A stretch of 44,750 bases of DNA from Syntrophales bacterium (GCA_026416455.1 JAOAFE010000014.1:1-44750); one strand, 5' to 3'; numbered from the stretch's first letter, positions 8,686 through 16,730 are shown. Program-made: numbers and translations. Notes: generated by a model not told the origin, from the sequence alone.

Positions 8686-8776
8686 TGGGATTAACTTTAT
8701 AGAATTCTAGTTGATACTTGGAAGATAAACACGACAGCATTACGTCGCAAAAAAATTTATTTAAAAAGGTGGGAAT

Positions 8777-9661
8777 ATGTCAGAGAGAGGAAAAAATAGT
8801 CAAAGCAAGGTAATGCGGTTGGGAAGAATATTAAAGATAATGTCGGAAAAGGATAAACTGCCTATCGGATGGCTGAGTCGACATTTTGACACCACCACAC
8901 GAACCATTCAGCGGGATATAAGACTGCTGAAATTGGCGGGGTTCCCCATTTATCAATTGGGACGGGGCGTTTACTCCATGAAAAAAGACCTGGTCAAGAA
9001 TATGGATGTTTTCGATGACACGGAAATGGCCATGATTATAGCTTTAAAAAACGTTATTTCCCAGTTAGGAGAATCCTTTAAAAAAGCAGCAGATTCTATT
9101 CTTGAGCGCCTAAACGATTGCATGACTGGACTCCCCATGTTCATCAAAATAGAAGACACGGCATCTGTGGATGGGGTACTTTTGGGAAAAGTTGCGCGGG
9201 CGATTGTGGACAGGAAAGAAGTTAGTTTTTCCTACCGAGCAAAATCGGGAACTCATCCCGTATTAATGGAGCCGTACCGTGTAGTTAACTTTGGCTGCTT
9301 TTGGTATTTAATTGGGAAAGAAAAAGAATCGAACGTACTTAAGAGATATGCTTTGGACCGCATAAATCTTTTCCGCCTGACGAAAAAGCGCTTCTATAAT
9401 ATTCCTCAAAAGCTCGACTCAATTCTTCACAAAAGCGCCAACATATGGTTTGAAGAGGAATCTGAGCTGGAGGTAGTCATCTTGGTGGAAAATCCCGCAA
9501 GCGACTATTTCAAAAGAAAACGCATTTATCTCTCTCAGGAAATCGTAAAAGAGCATGAAGACGGCTCTCTTACCGTGAAATTTCAAGTGGGCAAATACGA
9601 AGCCATAAGAGACTTTCTCAAATCATGGATTCCTCACATTTTAGTGATTAAACCGGTATGA
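8777..9661 (+). CDS. HTH-WYL domain transcriptional regulator
   Basis: The 294-residue product has an N-terminal DeoR-like helix-turn-helix (about residues 12-60; LSRHFDTTTRTIQRDIRLL) and a WYL domain from about 135 to 220 (VSFSYRAKSG...VMEPYRVVNFGCFWYLIGKE...RYALDRI), with a C-terminal WCX-like part. WYL proteins bind DNA and sense nucleic-acid or nucleotide ligands. They are often found beside CRISPR or other defence loci, which fits its location next to the type III-A operon. The target promoters are not known here. The ATG at 8777 follows an AAGGTGG ribosome site. It is divergent from the outer-membrane pseudogene and may control it, itself or the cas operon. Complete, no lesion. Confidence 0.9.
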   Translation: MSERGKNSQSKVMRLGRILKIMSEKDKLPIGWLSRHFDTTTRTIQRDIRLLKLAGFPIYQLGRGVYSMKKDLVKNMDVFDDTEMAMIIALKNVISQLGESFKKAADSILERLNDCMTGLPMFIKIEDTASVDGVLLGKVARAIVDRKEVSFSYRAKSGTHPVLMEPYRVVNFGCFWYLIGKEKESNVLKRYALDRINLFRLTKKRFYNIPQKLDSILHKSANIWFEEESELEVVILVENPASDYFKRKRIYLSQEIVKEHEDGSLTVKFQVGKYEAIRDFLKSWIPHILVIKPV

Positions 9662-9674
9662 CGGAGGTAAAAAG

Positions 9675-9752
9675 ATGGATAGAGCGACAAGCGTCAATTC
9701 ATTGATTGGCTTTTTTCTTTCCATTTATTTGAGAGATGAAATTCATAGCTGA
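9675..9752 (+). CDS. Possible 25-residue leader peptide upstream of the Mut7-C RNase gene
   Basis: An ATG at 9675 sits 6 bases after a near-perfect CGGAGGT ribosome site that begins just behind the WYL stop. The 25-codon frame (MDRATSVNSLIGFFLSIYLR...) ends at TGA 9750-9752, overlapping the first 17 bases of the next gene in another frame. The next gene has only a weak ribosome site, so translational coupling is possible. Hydrophobic core, no known family. It may be chance. Confidence 0.3.
   Translation: MDRATSVNSLIGFFLSIYLRDEIHS
9693..9720 (+). terminator. Weak hairpin terminator after the WYL regulator
   Basis: GTCAAT (9693-9698) pairs with ATTGGC (9705-9710, one G-U) around a 6-base loop and is followed by six Ts and a T-rich tract. 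The short stem suggests partial termination or attenuation inside the possible leader ORF. Confidence 0.4.
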
Positions 9753-10215
9753 CTGCATGTTGGGCAAATTAGCCCGGTGGCTGCGTTTGTTGGGATTAGA
9801 TGTGAAATATTATCATCATACAGATGATGGGGAAATTTTAGACCTTTTATCACGGCAAAAAGATTTAATTCTCCTGACGAGAGATCGGGAGCTTTTTAAG
9901 CGGGCGGCTAAATTACATTCGCCCGTTTCAAGGTCTCTTCTTATTCAAAGCGAACTCTGGGAAGAACAAATAAAAGAGGTGCTCTTTGCCTTTCAACTGC
10001 GGGAACATCTAAATCCTTTTTCACGTTGCCTTGAATGCAATACAAGACTCATTTTCATATCGAAAAAAGAAGCCGAATCCTCTATTCCCCCACGAATAGC
10101 AGCGCTTCATCACACCTTCCTCAACTGCCCAAGCTGCGGTAGGATATTCTGGTCCGGCTCACATTATAACCGCATGAGAGATAAATTGGCCGAATTAATC
10201 AAATATTTACCATGA
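9736..10215 (+). CDS. Mut7-C RNase (PIN-like) domain protein with C-terminal zinc ribbon
   Basis: The 159-residue product matches the Mut7-C family: KFIADCMLGKLARWLRLLGLDVKYY at the start, then LILLTRDRELFKRA, which supplies acidic residues of a PIN-like ribonuclease fold, and a C-terminal zinc ribbon with Cys pairs (CLECNTRLIF...CPSCGRIFW...H). Members are predicted RNases, and their biological substrate in bacteria is unknown. Asp6 and Asp50-type acidic residues are conserved by eye. The ATG at 9736 has only a weak GAGAG ribosome site and overlaps a short upstream frame with a strong site. Its place between a WYL regulator and fur gives no clear functional link. Confidence 0.9.
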   Translation: MKFIADCMLGKLARWLRLLGLDVKYYHHTDDGEILDLLSRQKDLILLTRDRELFKRAAKLHSPVSRSLLIQSELWEEQIKEVLFAFQLREHLNPFSRCLECNTRLIFISKKEAESSIPPRIAALHHTFLNCPSCGRIFWSGSHYNRMRDKLAELIKYLP

Positions 10216-10252
10216 AACAACGGGATGGACATCTGAAGCCCTATTTTTTCTA

Positions 10253-10279
10253 TTGACAGAATCATCTTCTGTTGATAAA
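10253..10279 (+). promoter_or_regulatory. Promoter of the fur gene
   Basis: TTGACA (10253-10258) and GATAAA (10274-10279), 15 bases apart, lie directly ahead of a Fur box and the fur start. The spacer is a little short, and the -10 is imperfect. Confidence 0.5.
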
Positions 10280-10288
10280 AGCAAATTG

Positions 10289-10305
10289 TTGATAATCGTT
10301 ATCAT
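10289..10305 (+). promoter_or_regulatory. Fur box overlapping the fur transcription start region
   Basis: TTGATAATCGTTATCAT is a palindrome built on GATAAT/ATTATC-type half-sites (GATAA...TTATC), close to the classical Fur consensus. It ends 3 bases before the fur ATG at 10309, so bound Fur would cover the promoter downstream region. Autoregulation is inferred. Confidence 0.75.
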
Positions 10306-10308
10306 GTT

Positions 10309-10746
10309 ATGGCCGAAAAGACAGAGAAAGAAATTTTTGAAGAATATCTAAGTCGAGCGAATCTAAGGGGTACAGCTCAAAGGGGCTTTCTCCTCGACTT
10401 ATTCCTGAAACAGGATAAACATGTTTCCGCCGAACAACTCTACGATGAAGCAAAAAAAACCGATTCCACAATCGGACAAGCTACGGTCTATAGAATTCTT
10501 AAGTTGCTGGTCGATGCCGGCTTGGCTCGGGAGGTTGATTTTGGAGATGGCATCATGCGCTATGAAAGGCTTCATGGGCTACAACACCACGACCATCTCA
10601 TATGCAAAGGATGTAGCGAGACGATTGAAGTGTGTGATCCAATAATAGAAGAGCTACAGAAAAGACTGGCCGAGCAATACGGATACAAAATGCTGGATCA
10701 CGAACTTTACCTCTACGGACTTTGCCCGAAATGCCGAGGTGAGTAG
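10309..10746 (+). CDS. fur: Ferric uptake regulator Fur
   Basis: The 145-residue product is a Fur-family metalloregulator: winged helix in the first half (ATVYRILKLLVDAGL, about residues 58-72), then the metal and dimer half with HHDH at 93-96, Cys99-x2-Cys102 and Cys139-x2-Cys142. In Fur these bind regulatory Fe(II) and structural Zn. The neighbours feoA and feoB, and Fur boxes before both fur and feoA, argue for iron rather than zinc or peroxide sensing. The ATG at 10309 directly follows the Fur box, with no ribosome site of normal strength, so the mRNA may be nearly leaderless. It is the only Met near the N-terminus. Complete. Confidence 0.93.
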   Translation: MAEKTEKEIFEEYLSRANLRGTAQRGFLLDLFLKQDKHVSAEQLYDEAKKTDSTIGQATVYRILKLLVDAGLAREVDFGDGIMRYERLHGLQHHDHLICKGCSETIEVCDPIIEELQKRLAEQYGYKMLDHELYLYGLCPKCRGE

Positions 10747-10760
10747 TTTTTTTTCGAGAT

Positions 10761-10780
10761 ATAATGATAATGATAATCAT
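10761..10780 (+). promoter_or_regulatory. Fur box upstream of feoAB
   Basis: ATAATGATAATGATAATCAT holds three overlapping GATAAT-type hexamers and matches the 19-base Fur consensus closely. It lies 49 bases before the feoA start, just after the fur stop. Iron-dependent repression of feoAB by the adjacent Fur is inferred. Confidence 0.85.
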
Positions 10781-10828
10781 ATGCGTATTCATTACATCCG
10801 AATCTTAATCAAAAGGGAGGTCTTGACC

Positions 10829-11077
10829 ATGATTCTTTCAAAAATGAAACCGGGGCAATCAGCTTTCATTATTTCTATTGAGGGTAGGTCGAAGGCAAAA
10901 CGTCGTCTCATGGACATGGGAATAATGCCCGGAGAAATAATTAGGCTTGTAAACGTAGCCCCCTTCAATAACCCATTGGGAGTAATGATCAGACGTAGTC
11001 GATTCATATTACGGCTGGAGGAAGCAGACAACATTCAAGTGGAGGTCATGGAATGCATAAATGGTCAACGTCCATAA
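10829..11077 (+). CDS. feoA: Ferrous iron transport protein FeoA
   Basis: The product (82 residues from ATG 10829) is a small SH3-like FeoA protein: KRRLMDMGIMPGEIIRLV and the PFNNPLGVMIRRSRFILR motif are characteristic. FeoA is a cytoplasmic partner of the FeoB ferrous iron transporter. The ATG is preferred over a longer frame reaching into fur because GGGAGG lies 8-9 bases ahead. It overlaps the feoB start by 25 bases, indicating coupling, and lies behind a Fur box. Confidence 0.95.
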   Translation: MILSKMKPGQSAFIISIEGRSKAKRRLMDMGIMPGEIIRLVNVAPFNNPLGVMIRRSRFILRLEEADNIQVEVMECINGQRP

Positions 11078-13257
11078 ACGATATTCGAAATCAAAAAGAC
11101 CTTACCTTAGCGGTCATTGGGAATCCAAATACAGGAAAATCGACTTTAATCAACGCGTTTTCGGGAGCACGACTACGAGTAGGAAATTGGCCAGGTGTAA
11201 CCGTTGAAAAGAAGAGTACTTCTTTTTCTTTCCGGGGAAGACACATTAACCTCGTGGATTTACCCGGCATTTACAGTTTAAGCCCTTATAACGAAGAAGA
11301 GATAATAGCCCGCAATTTCCTCCTTTTCGAACACTTCGATGCAATTATCAACGTAGTAGATGCGTGTAACTTGGAGCGCAATCTTTATTTAACCATTCAG
11401 CTTCTAGAACTCCAGCGACCGATAGTGGTTGCTATCAATATGGTGGATGAAGCGCAAAATGCGGGATTAGACATAAACATTAATGATCTTTCAATATTTT
11501 TAGGCTGCCCAGTGTGCCCAATCGTGGCAACAAAAGGGGAAGGTCTAAACTATCTATTAGAAAATGTATTGGAAATAACATCATCTTCTCATTTCTTAAC
11601 CCCTAATTTCTTTTATGGCACCGAGATCGAACATTCAGCCCGCAAAATAATGGAGAGTTTCTCTTTTATGAGAATAAATGAAATTTCGAAATATCCAAAG
11701 ATGTGGCTTGCTCTTAAAATAATTGAGGGTGATGCTCTAGTCCTGCAGGAGTTGGGCCTACCCTTAAATTCACCTCTTCGAGTTTCTAACATAGAAAACA
11801 TAAGCAAATTTTATGGGGAAGAATTGGATATCTTTTTAATAAGTAGACGTTACGACATCGCCCATAGCTTAGCTAAAGAAGTGATCAGAAAATCGAGTCC
11901 TCCGAGAAGAGAGATAACGGAAAAAATAGACGCCATAATACTAAACCGATTTTTTGGAATTCCAATTTTTTTGCTCATAATGTGGCTTCTTTTCAAATTA
12001 ACTTTCGATCTATCTGCACCATTTACTGATTGGATTGACTCATTATTTTCGGGATTCCTGCAAAGGCAAGTGCTTTTTCTTTCTAACTTAATTGGGGCAC
12101 CTGATTGGTCTGTTTCTCTCTTTACGGAGGGAGTTATCGGGGGAGTGGGATTAGTATTATCCTTTACCCCCTCCATTATGATCCTCATCTTCTTAATTAA
12201 TTTTATTGAAGCGAGCGGATATATAGCTCGGGCAGCCTTCCTTATGGATCGGGTTATGCATGCCCTCGGTCTGCCTGGCAAATCATTTATACCCCTAATC
12301 CTAGGATTCGGTTGCAATGTCCCGGCGCTGTATGCCACCCGTACTCTTGAATCCCAAAAAGAAAGGATACTTACAGCCCTACTTATTCCTTTTATGTCAT
12401 GCAGTGCTCGCCTACCTGTTTACGTACTATTCGCCGGTACCTTCTTTCCCGATTCAGCTCCGACCATTTTGTGGGCTCTTTATTTGATTGGAATTTCCTT
12501 GGCAGTTATAACGGGGCTTATCTTAAAGAAAAAGTTTTTCAGCCAAGAAGATCCCCCATTCATCATGGAGTTACCTCCTTATCGCCTGCCGAATTTCCGA
12601 GCTTTGTACCGGCAAACATGGGAAAAGGGGAAACTTTTTCTTATAAGAGCGGGGACATATATTCTTTGCATCTCTATCATTGTTTGGCTTCTACTCAATT
12701 TTCCTTGGGGAATTAAGAACAAAAACGAGTCTTATTTAGGTCAACTTGGTTCTTCCATTGCCCCTATTTTTGCTCCCCTTGGTTTTGGCTATTGGGAAGC
12801 ATCTGTCTCGTTAATAGGAGGTATTATGGCAAAGGAAATGATCATAACAACTATGGCACAAATTTATTCATCCGATAAAGAAAGAAGCCGAGATGAGGAA
12901 AATAGGCCTTTTTTCACAAATGAAATAAAGAAAATAATTATCGATCTAATATCGGCTGTGCAAAAGGCAATCATAAATGTCACAGCTATTTACAATGTTA
13001 AAAGCCTGAACCAGGATATACCGGAAAAGGATCAAAGCCTAAAAAAAGCCATTTCGAACTCATTTAGCCCACTCAGTGCTTTTTCTTTCTCGGTTTTTGT
13101 TTTGATCTATATGCCGTGCGTTGTGTTTCTAACAGCTTTTCGTCAGGAATTTTTGAGTTGGAAATGGCCTCTTCTGTCTCTTTTTTTGCACTGCACCGTC
13201 GCGTGGATAGTTGCCTTTGCCATCTATCAAGGAGGCCTAATAATAGGCCTTTCTTAA
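11053..13257 (+). CDS. feoB: Ferrous iron transporter FeoB
   Basis: The 734-residue product is FeoB, the inner-membrane ferrous iron permease with an N-terminal GTPase domain. G1 is GNPNTGKST at 23-31, the G2 Thr lies in PGVTVEK, G3 is DLPG at 69-72, and G4 is NMVD at 129-132 (NxxD as in other FeoB). A helical spacer precedes the C-terminal membrane domain with paired Gate motifs (ASGYIARAAFLMD, LGFGCNVPAL, SCSARLPVYV). It starts inside the 3' end of feoA. Import should be repressed by Fur under iron sufficiency. No separate feoC was seen, but the next gene carries a FeoB-associated Cys-rich segment. Complete, normal length. Confidence 0.97.
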   Translation: MHKWSTSINDIRNQKDLTLAVIGNPNTGKSTLINAFSGARLRVGNWPGVTVEKKSTSFSFRGRHINLVDLPGIYSLSPYNEEEIIARNFLLFEHFDAIINVVDACNLERNLYLTIQLLELQRPIVVAINMVDEAQNAGLDININDLSIFLGCPVCPIVATKGEGLNYLLENVLEITSSSHFLTPNFFYGTEIEHSARKIMESFSFMRINEISKYPKMWLALKIIEGDALVLQELGLPLNSPLRVSNIENISKFYGEELDIFLISRRYDIAHSLAKEVIRKSSPPRREITEKIDAIILNRFFGIPIFLLIMWLLFKLTFDLSAPFTDWIDSLFSGFLQRQVLFLSNLIGAPDWSVSLFTEGVIGGVGLVLSFTPSIMILIFLINFIEASGYIARAAFLMDRVMHALGLPGKSFIPLILGFGCNVPALYATRTLESQKERILTALLIPFMSCSARLPVYVLFAGTFFPDSAPTILWALYLIGISLAVITGLILKKKFFSQEDPPFIMELPPYRLPNFRALYRQTWEKGKLFLIRAGTYILCISIIVWLLLNFPWGIKNKNESYLGQLGSSIAPIFAPLGFGYWEASVSLIGGIMAKEMIITTMAQIYSSDKERSRDEENRPFFTNEIKKIIIDLISAVQKAIINVTAIYNVKSLNQDIPEKDQSLKKAISNSFSPLSAFSFSVFVLIYMPCVVFLTAFRQEFLSWKWPLLSLFLHCTVAWIVAFAIYQGGLIIGLS

Positions 13258-13288
13258 GATAAGAAACAAAAAAAGAATGGAGGTAAAT

Positions 13289-14224
13289 ATGGAGTCTAGT
13301 TTTGCCTTAGAAATGATAATAGTTATCAGTATCACTATTTCGATGTTTCTCCTTTTCTATCTGATCATTGGACGGCGAAGTTGTGCTTGCTTAGGATGTA
13401 GTAACTATTGTGATAAAAAAAGACAAAAAAAAGAAAAGAGCAAATTTCTTCCGCTCTTTTTGGGTATCCTTTTAGTCACGGTGTTTTTCGCAACCTCTAC
13501 CTTTGCCGGCCACCCTTTGATAACTGAAGACACAGGCACCCAAGGCCAAGGCAGATTTCAGATCGAAACGGCTATTTCATTGTGGAAAAATAAGGAAACT
13601 ATGGACAACTCGGATGCACAGAAAACAAAGGGAGGAGAATTTTCCCCCGTAATCACATTGGGCCTTCATGACCGTCTGGATGTATCTTGTACCCTTTCCT
13701 ATCAATGGTGGGCTCTTCGGGAAAATGGCGTACTCACTGCTAGGGCTACTGGCCAGGGAGATATGAGCATAGATCTTAAATGGCGTCTAGCTGAAAGAGA
13801 AGATTGGTCGCTAGCCTTAAAGCCAGGGATCGTTATCCCATCGGGGGATGAGCAGCAAGGGTTGGGGAAAGGGAGAATCCGCTACCGTACATTTGTTATT
13901 GTATCCAAATCTCTGCCTCTACCTTTATCATTCCATTTCAATTTGGGATACATAAGAAACAATAACAACTTACAAGAAAAGCTCAATTTATGGCATGCAT
14001 CAGCTGCTTTTGAGTACGAAATGGCTAAAAGACTTAAACTGATGTTCGATACCGGAATTGCAAAGAATCCTAAAAAAGATTCCCGTAACCACCCGGCCTA
14101 TGCCCTCGTAGGCGTTGGCTTTGCAATCTCCAATAATTTAAGTCTTACGAGTGGTTTTAAACGGGGGCTAAACGACGAAGAAACAGATCTCAATTTCTCC
14201 ATGGGCTTAGTATTTCGATTTTGA
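13289..14224 (+). CDS. Fusion of a FeoB-associated Cys-rich membrane segment with an outer-membrane beta-barrel protein
   Basis: From ATG 13289 (GGAGGT ribosome site; 13277 is an in-frame alternative) the product has 311 residues. Residues about 10-32 form a transmembrane helix followed by a Cys motif (RRSCACLGCSNYCDKK), like the small FeoB-associated Cys-rich protein often found after feoB. A second hydrophobic stretch (FLPLFLGILLVTVFFATSTFAG) looks like a cleavable signal peptide, and the rest is a beta-barrel ending in LNFSMGLVFRF, like the MetA-pathway phenol-degradation/transporter family. Poly-A runs near 13414-13436 separate the parts, so ancestral or artefactual gene fusion is possible, although no good internal start codon was seen. 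It lies 31 bases after feoB, probably in the same Fur-controlled operon, before a terminator. Confidence 0.7.
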   Translation: MESSFALEMIIVISITISMFLLFYLIIGRRSCACLGCSNYCDKKRQKKEKSKFLPLFLGILLVTVFFATSTFAGHPLITEDTGTQGQGRFQIETAISLWKNKETMDNSDAQKTKGGEFSPVITLGLHDRLDVSCTLSYQWWALRENGVLTARATGQGDMSIDLKWRLAEREDWSLALKPGIVIPSGDEQQGLGKGRIRYRTFVIVSKSLPLPLSFHFNLGYIRNNNNLQEKLNLWHASAAFEYEMAKRLKLMFDTGIAKNPKKDSRNHPAYALVGVGFAISNNLSLTSGFKRGLNDEETDLNFSMGLVFRF

Positions 14225-14259
14225 GATGCCCTTACCTTAAGGGAAAGTTACAATAATAA

Positions 14260-14317
14260 AATAGTTAGGGGTAACCTTTAATAAGGCGCCACCCTAGCTA
14301 TTTTTTCTTTTTTTATT
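14260..14317 (+). terminator. Rho-independent terminator of the feo operon
   Basis: AATAGTTAGGG (14260-14270) pairs with CCCTAGCTATT (14292-14302) through an 11-base stem with one G-U pair and a loop of about 21 bases, followed by a long T-rich tract. The stretch 14318-14489 holds no other gene. Confidence 0.75.
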
Positions 14318-14489
14318 GCGCCTCCCATCCACTCCAAATTAGTTAAATTCTAAATATTGTATCAATTATGGTCAGCGACAAATTTTGATTCACAAATGTT
14401 TAAACATATCAAAACAATTCCATAAAAATTATCATTTATAAACCTAGATAAGCTTGGGGCATATATTTACCATAAAGGAGGAAATAAGT

Positions 14490-14882
14490 ATGAGAGAAGA
14501 ATACCGGTACATTTATTCTCTTTTAATAGGCCACCTGAATATTTTGAATGAAAGATGTCAGCCGGCCAAAAATAAAAAAGTGGCAACGCCGGAAAAGGTA
14601 GCCGAGTACTTGGAACAGGCCACATTGGAAAACGATTGTGAATTTGAGCTGATCATGAGGAAGAGAGTGGAGCAACAAAAGAAAGAAATAAAAGAGGCTA
14701 TAAAGAGAATAGAGGATGATGACTACGGCACCTGCATGAAGTGCGGAAGGGAAATAGATCTTCGGCGCCTCTTGGCTAAACCGACTAGTAAATTATGTTA
14801 CCAATGCCAAGCGCAGCAAGAAAAAGAAGAAAAGATGAGGAAGCGAGGAAGCAATGCAGAATCCAGTTTGATCGTTTCTTAA
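14490..14882 (+). CDS. DksA/TraR-type C4 zinc-finger protein
   Basis: The product (130 residues from ATG 14490, AAAGGAGGAAAT ribosome site) has a coiled-coil-forming N-terminal half (EFELIMRKRVEQQKKEIKEA) and a C4 zinc finger (YGTCMKCGREIDLRRLLAKP...LCYQCQ). DksA-family proteins reach into the RNA polymerase secondary channel and tune initiation, often with ppGpp. The coiled-coil tip Asp pair appears as EDDDYGTC, close to the finger. It is shorter than E. coli DksA and could be a DksA-like or YteA-like paralogue. A frame extending upstream to a TTG at 14454 is rejected for lack of a ribosome site. It stands alone. Confidence 0.85.
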   Translation: MREEYRYIYSLLIGHLNILNERCQPAKNKKVATPEKVAEYLEQATLENDCEFELIMRKRVEQQKKEIKEAIKRIEDDDYGTCMKCGREIDLRRLLAKPTSKLCYQCQAQQEKEEKMRKRGSNAESSLIVS

Positions 14883-15070
14883 TCATTAAATTGGGCAAGT
14901 ACACAGTGATTTCAATAAAAGCAAAAAAAGATTGAAAAAAGAGGAGGAAATAATTATCAATAAATTACATCTATAGATCACACGTATTGGCCCTACGAGG
15001 GGGTAATGGGATCATCGAGTCGTACTATATCGAATGCAACCCCATCAATACAGAAAAAAGGAGGTTGCAC

Positions 15071-15517
15071 ATGACGATTGAGCTCTGGCAGGTTTGGATC
15101 ATCGCAGGCATTGTACTCTGGATTTTAGAGTTATTTACCCCCGGATTCGTTATGGGCATCTTTGGTACGTCATGTTTTTTAGTTGCCTTGCTTGCGTATC
15201 TTAACCTTTCCTTCTCCCTTCAGCTCTTTTTCTTCGCCATCGCAACTCTCTTTCTTTTCGTCTTAATACGACCTCTGCTTCTTAAATACTTCTATCGAAA
15301 GGATGAAGGTGCTAAAACTAATGTAGAGGCAATGATAGGCAAAGAAGGAATAGTGACGGCAATAGTCGATCCTATAGCTGGTGTGGGGGAAGTAAAAATC
15401 AGAGGTGAGATATGGCGCGCCCTTCCCGTATCAGGAGAGTCACTAGAAATAGGAAATAAGGTTATCGTCCGTGCCATAGAAGGGATTACTTTAATCGTAG
15501 AAAAGATGAACAAGTGA
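15071..15517 (+). CDS. NfeD-family membrane protein
   Basis: The product (148 residues from ATG 15071, AAAAGGAGG ribosome site) has three to four transmembrane helices (WQVWIIAGIVLWILELFTPG; FGTSCFLVALLAYL; LQLFFFAIATLFLFVLIRPL), then a C-terminal OB-fold-like NfeD soluble domain (GKEGIVTAIVDP...GEVKIRGEIWRALP). NfeD proteins partner SPFH/stomatin proteins in membrane microdomain organisation or quality control. The downstream gene is such a stomatin, and its start lies 14 bases after this stop. This is the short NfeD1b-like form without the protease domain. Confidence 0.92.
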   Translation: MTIELWQVWIIAGIVLWILELFTPGFVMGIFGTSCFLVALLAYLNLSFSLQLFFFAIATLFLFVLIRPLLLKYFYRKDEGAKTNVEAMIGKEGIVTAIVDPIAGVGEVKIRGEIWRALPVSGESLEIGNKVIVRAIEGITLIVEKMNK

Positions 15518-15531
15518 AAGGAGGGAGAATT

Positions 15532-16524
15532 ATGACGGCAGGGGTGATTATCATCTTGGTAATTGTGCTTTTCGTGATAACTTTTGCCGTAAAAGGTCTT
15601 GTCATCGTCAAACAAGCAGAGACTATGGTAATAGAAAGATTGGGCAAATATCACCGTACCTTAAGCTCCGGTGTGCATATTATCTGGCCCATATTTGATA
15701 CCCCCCGCTCGATAGAATGGAAATTCATCAAAAAAGATTTGGACGGAAACGCCTATATCAGAGTGGAGAAGATAAACAGAATCGATTTGCGAGAAACCGT
15801 TTATGATTTCCCGAAACAAAACGTGATAACGAGGGATAACGTGGTTATTCAGATCGATGCCGTCCTCTACTTCCAGATCACCGATGCACAACGGGCCATT
15901 TACGAAATTGCCAATCTACCGGAAGCCCTCGAAAAACTCACCCGAACAACATTGAGAAATGTAGTAGGTGAGCTTGATTTAGACCATACCCTAAGTTCAA
16001 GGGAAACAATAAACCAGAAACTCCGGGCTATCCTAGATGAGGCTACCGATAAATGGGGCGTCAAAGTTAACCGGGTAGAGTTGCAAGATATCATTCCACC
16101 TGAAGATATTAAGGTGGCGATGGAAAAACAGATGCGAGCTGAACGAGATAGGAGGGCCACCATCTTAGAAGCTGAAGGGCTTAAACAGGCTAAAATATTA
16201 GAAGCTGAAGGTGTGAGACAAGCAGAAATTAACCAAGCCGAGGGTATGAGGCAGGCACTGATACTAAAGGCCCAGGGAGAAGCAGAGGCGAGAATCAAAG
16301 TAGCAGAGGCAGAAGCAGAGGCCGTTACTTTAATCACGAAGGCCGTCAAAGAAGCAGGAGGTGATCCAACAAAATACATCATCGCAATCAAATACATCGA
16401 GGCCTTGAAACAAATGGTAATGGGCAACAAAAACAAGGTTGTCTATGTGCCATACGAAGCATCAAGTATCTTAGGTGCCGTAGGTAGCATAAAAGAATTA
16501 TTCGGACACTTAAAAACTGGATAA
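15532..16524 (+). CDS. SPFH/stomatin-like protein (band 7, QmcA-type)
   Basis: The product (330 residues from ATG 15532; GGAGGGAG upstream) has one N-terminal transmembrane helix, an SPFH/band 7 domain (about residues 20-190; VKQAETMVIERLGKYHRTL, FPKQNVITRDNVVIQIDAV), then an Ala/Glu-rich heptad region of repeating QAEI/EAEG segments typical of flotillin/stomatin coiled coils, and a short hydrophobic tail. Such proteins oligomerise on the inner membrane and are linked to membrane protein turnover. Pairing with NfeD upstream is standard. The alternative ATG-less start at 15514 lacks a ribosome site. No defect. Confidence 0.93.
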   Translation: MTAGVIIILVIVLFVITFAVKGLVIVKQAETMVIERLGKYHRTLSSGVHIIWPIFDTPRSIEWKFIKKDLDGNAYIRVEKINRIDLRETVYDFPKQNVITRDNVVIQIDAVLYFQITDAQRAIYEIANLPEALEKLTRTTLRNVVGELDLDHTLSSRETINQKLRAILDEATDKWGVKVNRVELQDIIPPEDIKVAMEKQMRAERDRRATILEAEGLKQAKILEAEGVRQAEINQAEGMRQALILKAQGEAEARIKVAEAEAEAVTLITKAVKEAGGDPTKYIIAIKYIEALKQMVMGNKNKVVYVPYEASSILGAVGSIKELFGHLKTG

Positions 16525-16730
16525 AAGCATAATTAGAAAAGATGGCGGATAGCCTGGCTTAGAGTAATCTATCTTACAGAGTTGTACAATCTGCTGGTCG
16601 ATGTACCTTATGGGTATCGGCATTTTCGTAGCATTTTATAAAAATGCGAACACTAACTTCTCTTCCCTTTCTCGACAACTTTTCCTGTCACATTTAACGT
16701 CATAAAAAGTTTTGATTTGCTATTTTTAAC
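16525..16730. other. Gene-free stretch after the stomatin gene
   Basis: No convincing gene, tRNA or repeat is seen here. A short self-complementary pair GCATTTT...AAAATGC (about 16631-16648) is present but has no T-tract behind it. Confidence 0.5.

Noticed and set aside
1-8776. CRISPR repeat array
   Set aside because: I looked for regularly spaced repeats around the cas operon and saw none; the array and adaptation genes are probably left of the window.
13377-13440. Frame change at poly-A runs to make two separate genes after feoB
   Set aside because: The frame is open across the runs and no convincing start codon precedes the barrel signal peptide; kept as a single fusion gene, with the doubt stated in the findings.
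14987-15070. N-terminal extension of the NfeD protein from an upstream start
   Set aside because: The added residues lack membrane or domain character, and the ATG at 15071 has AAAAGGAGG in front of it.
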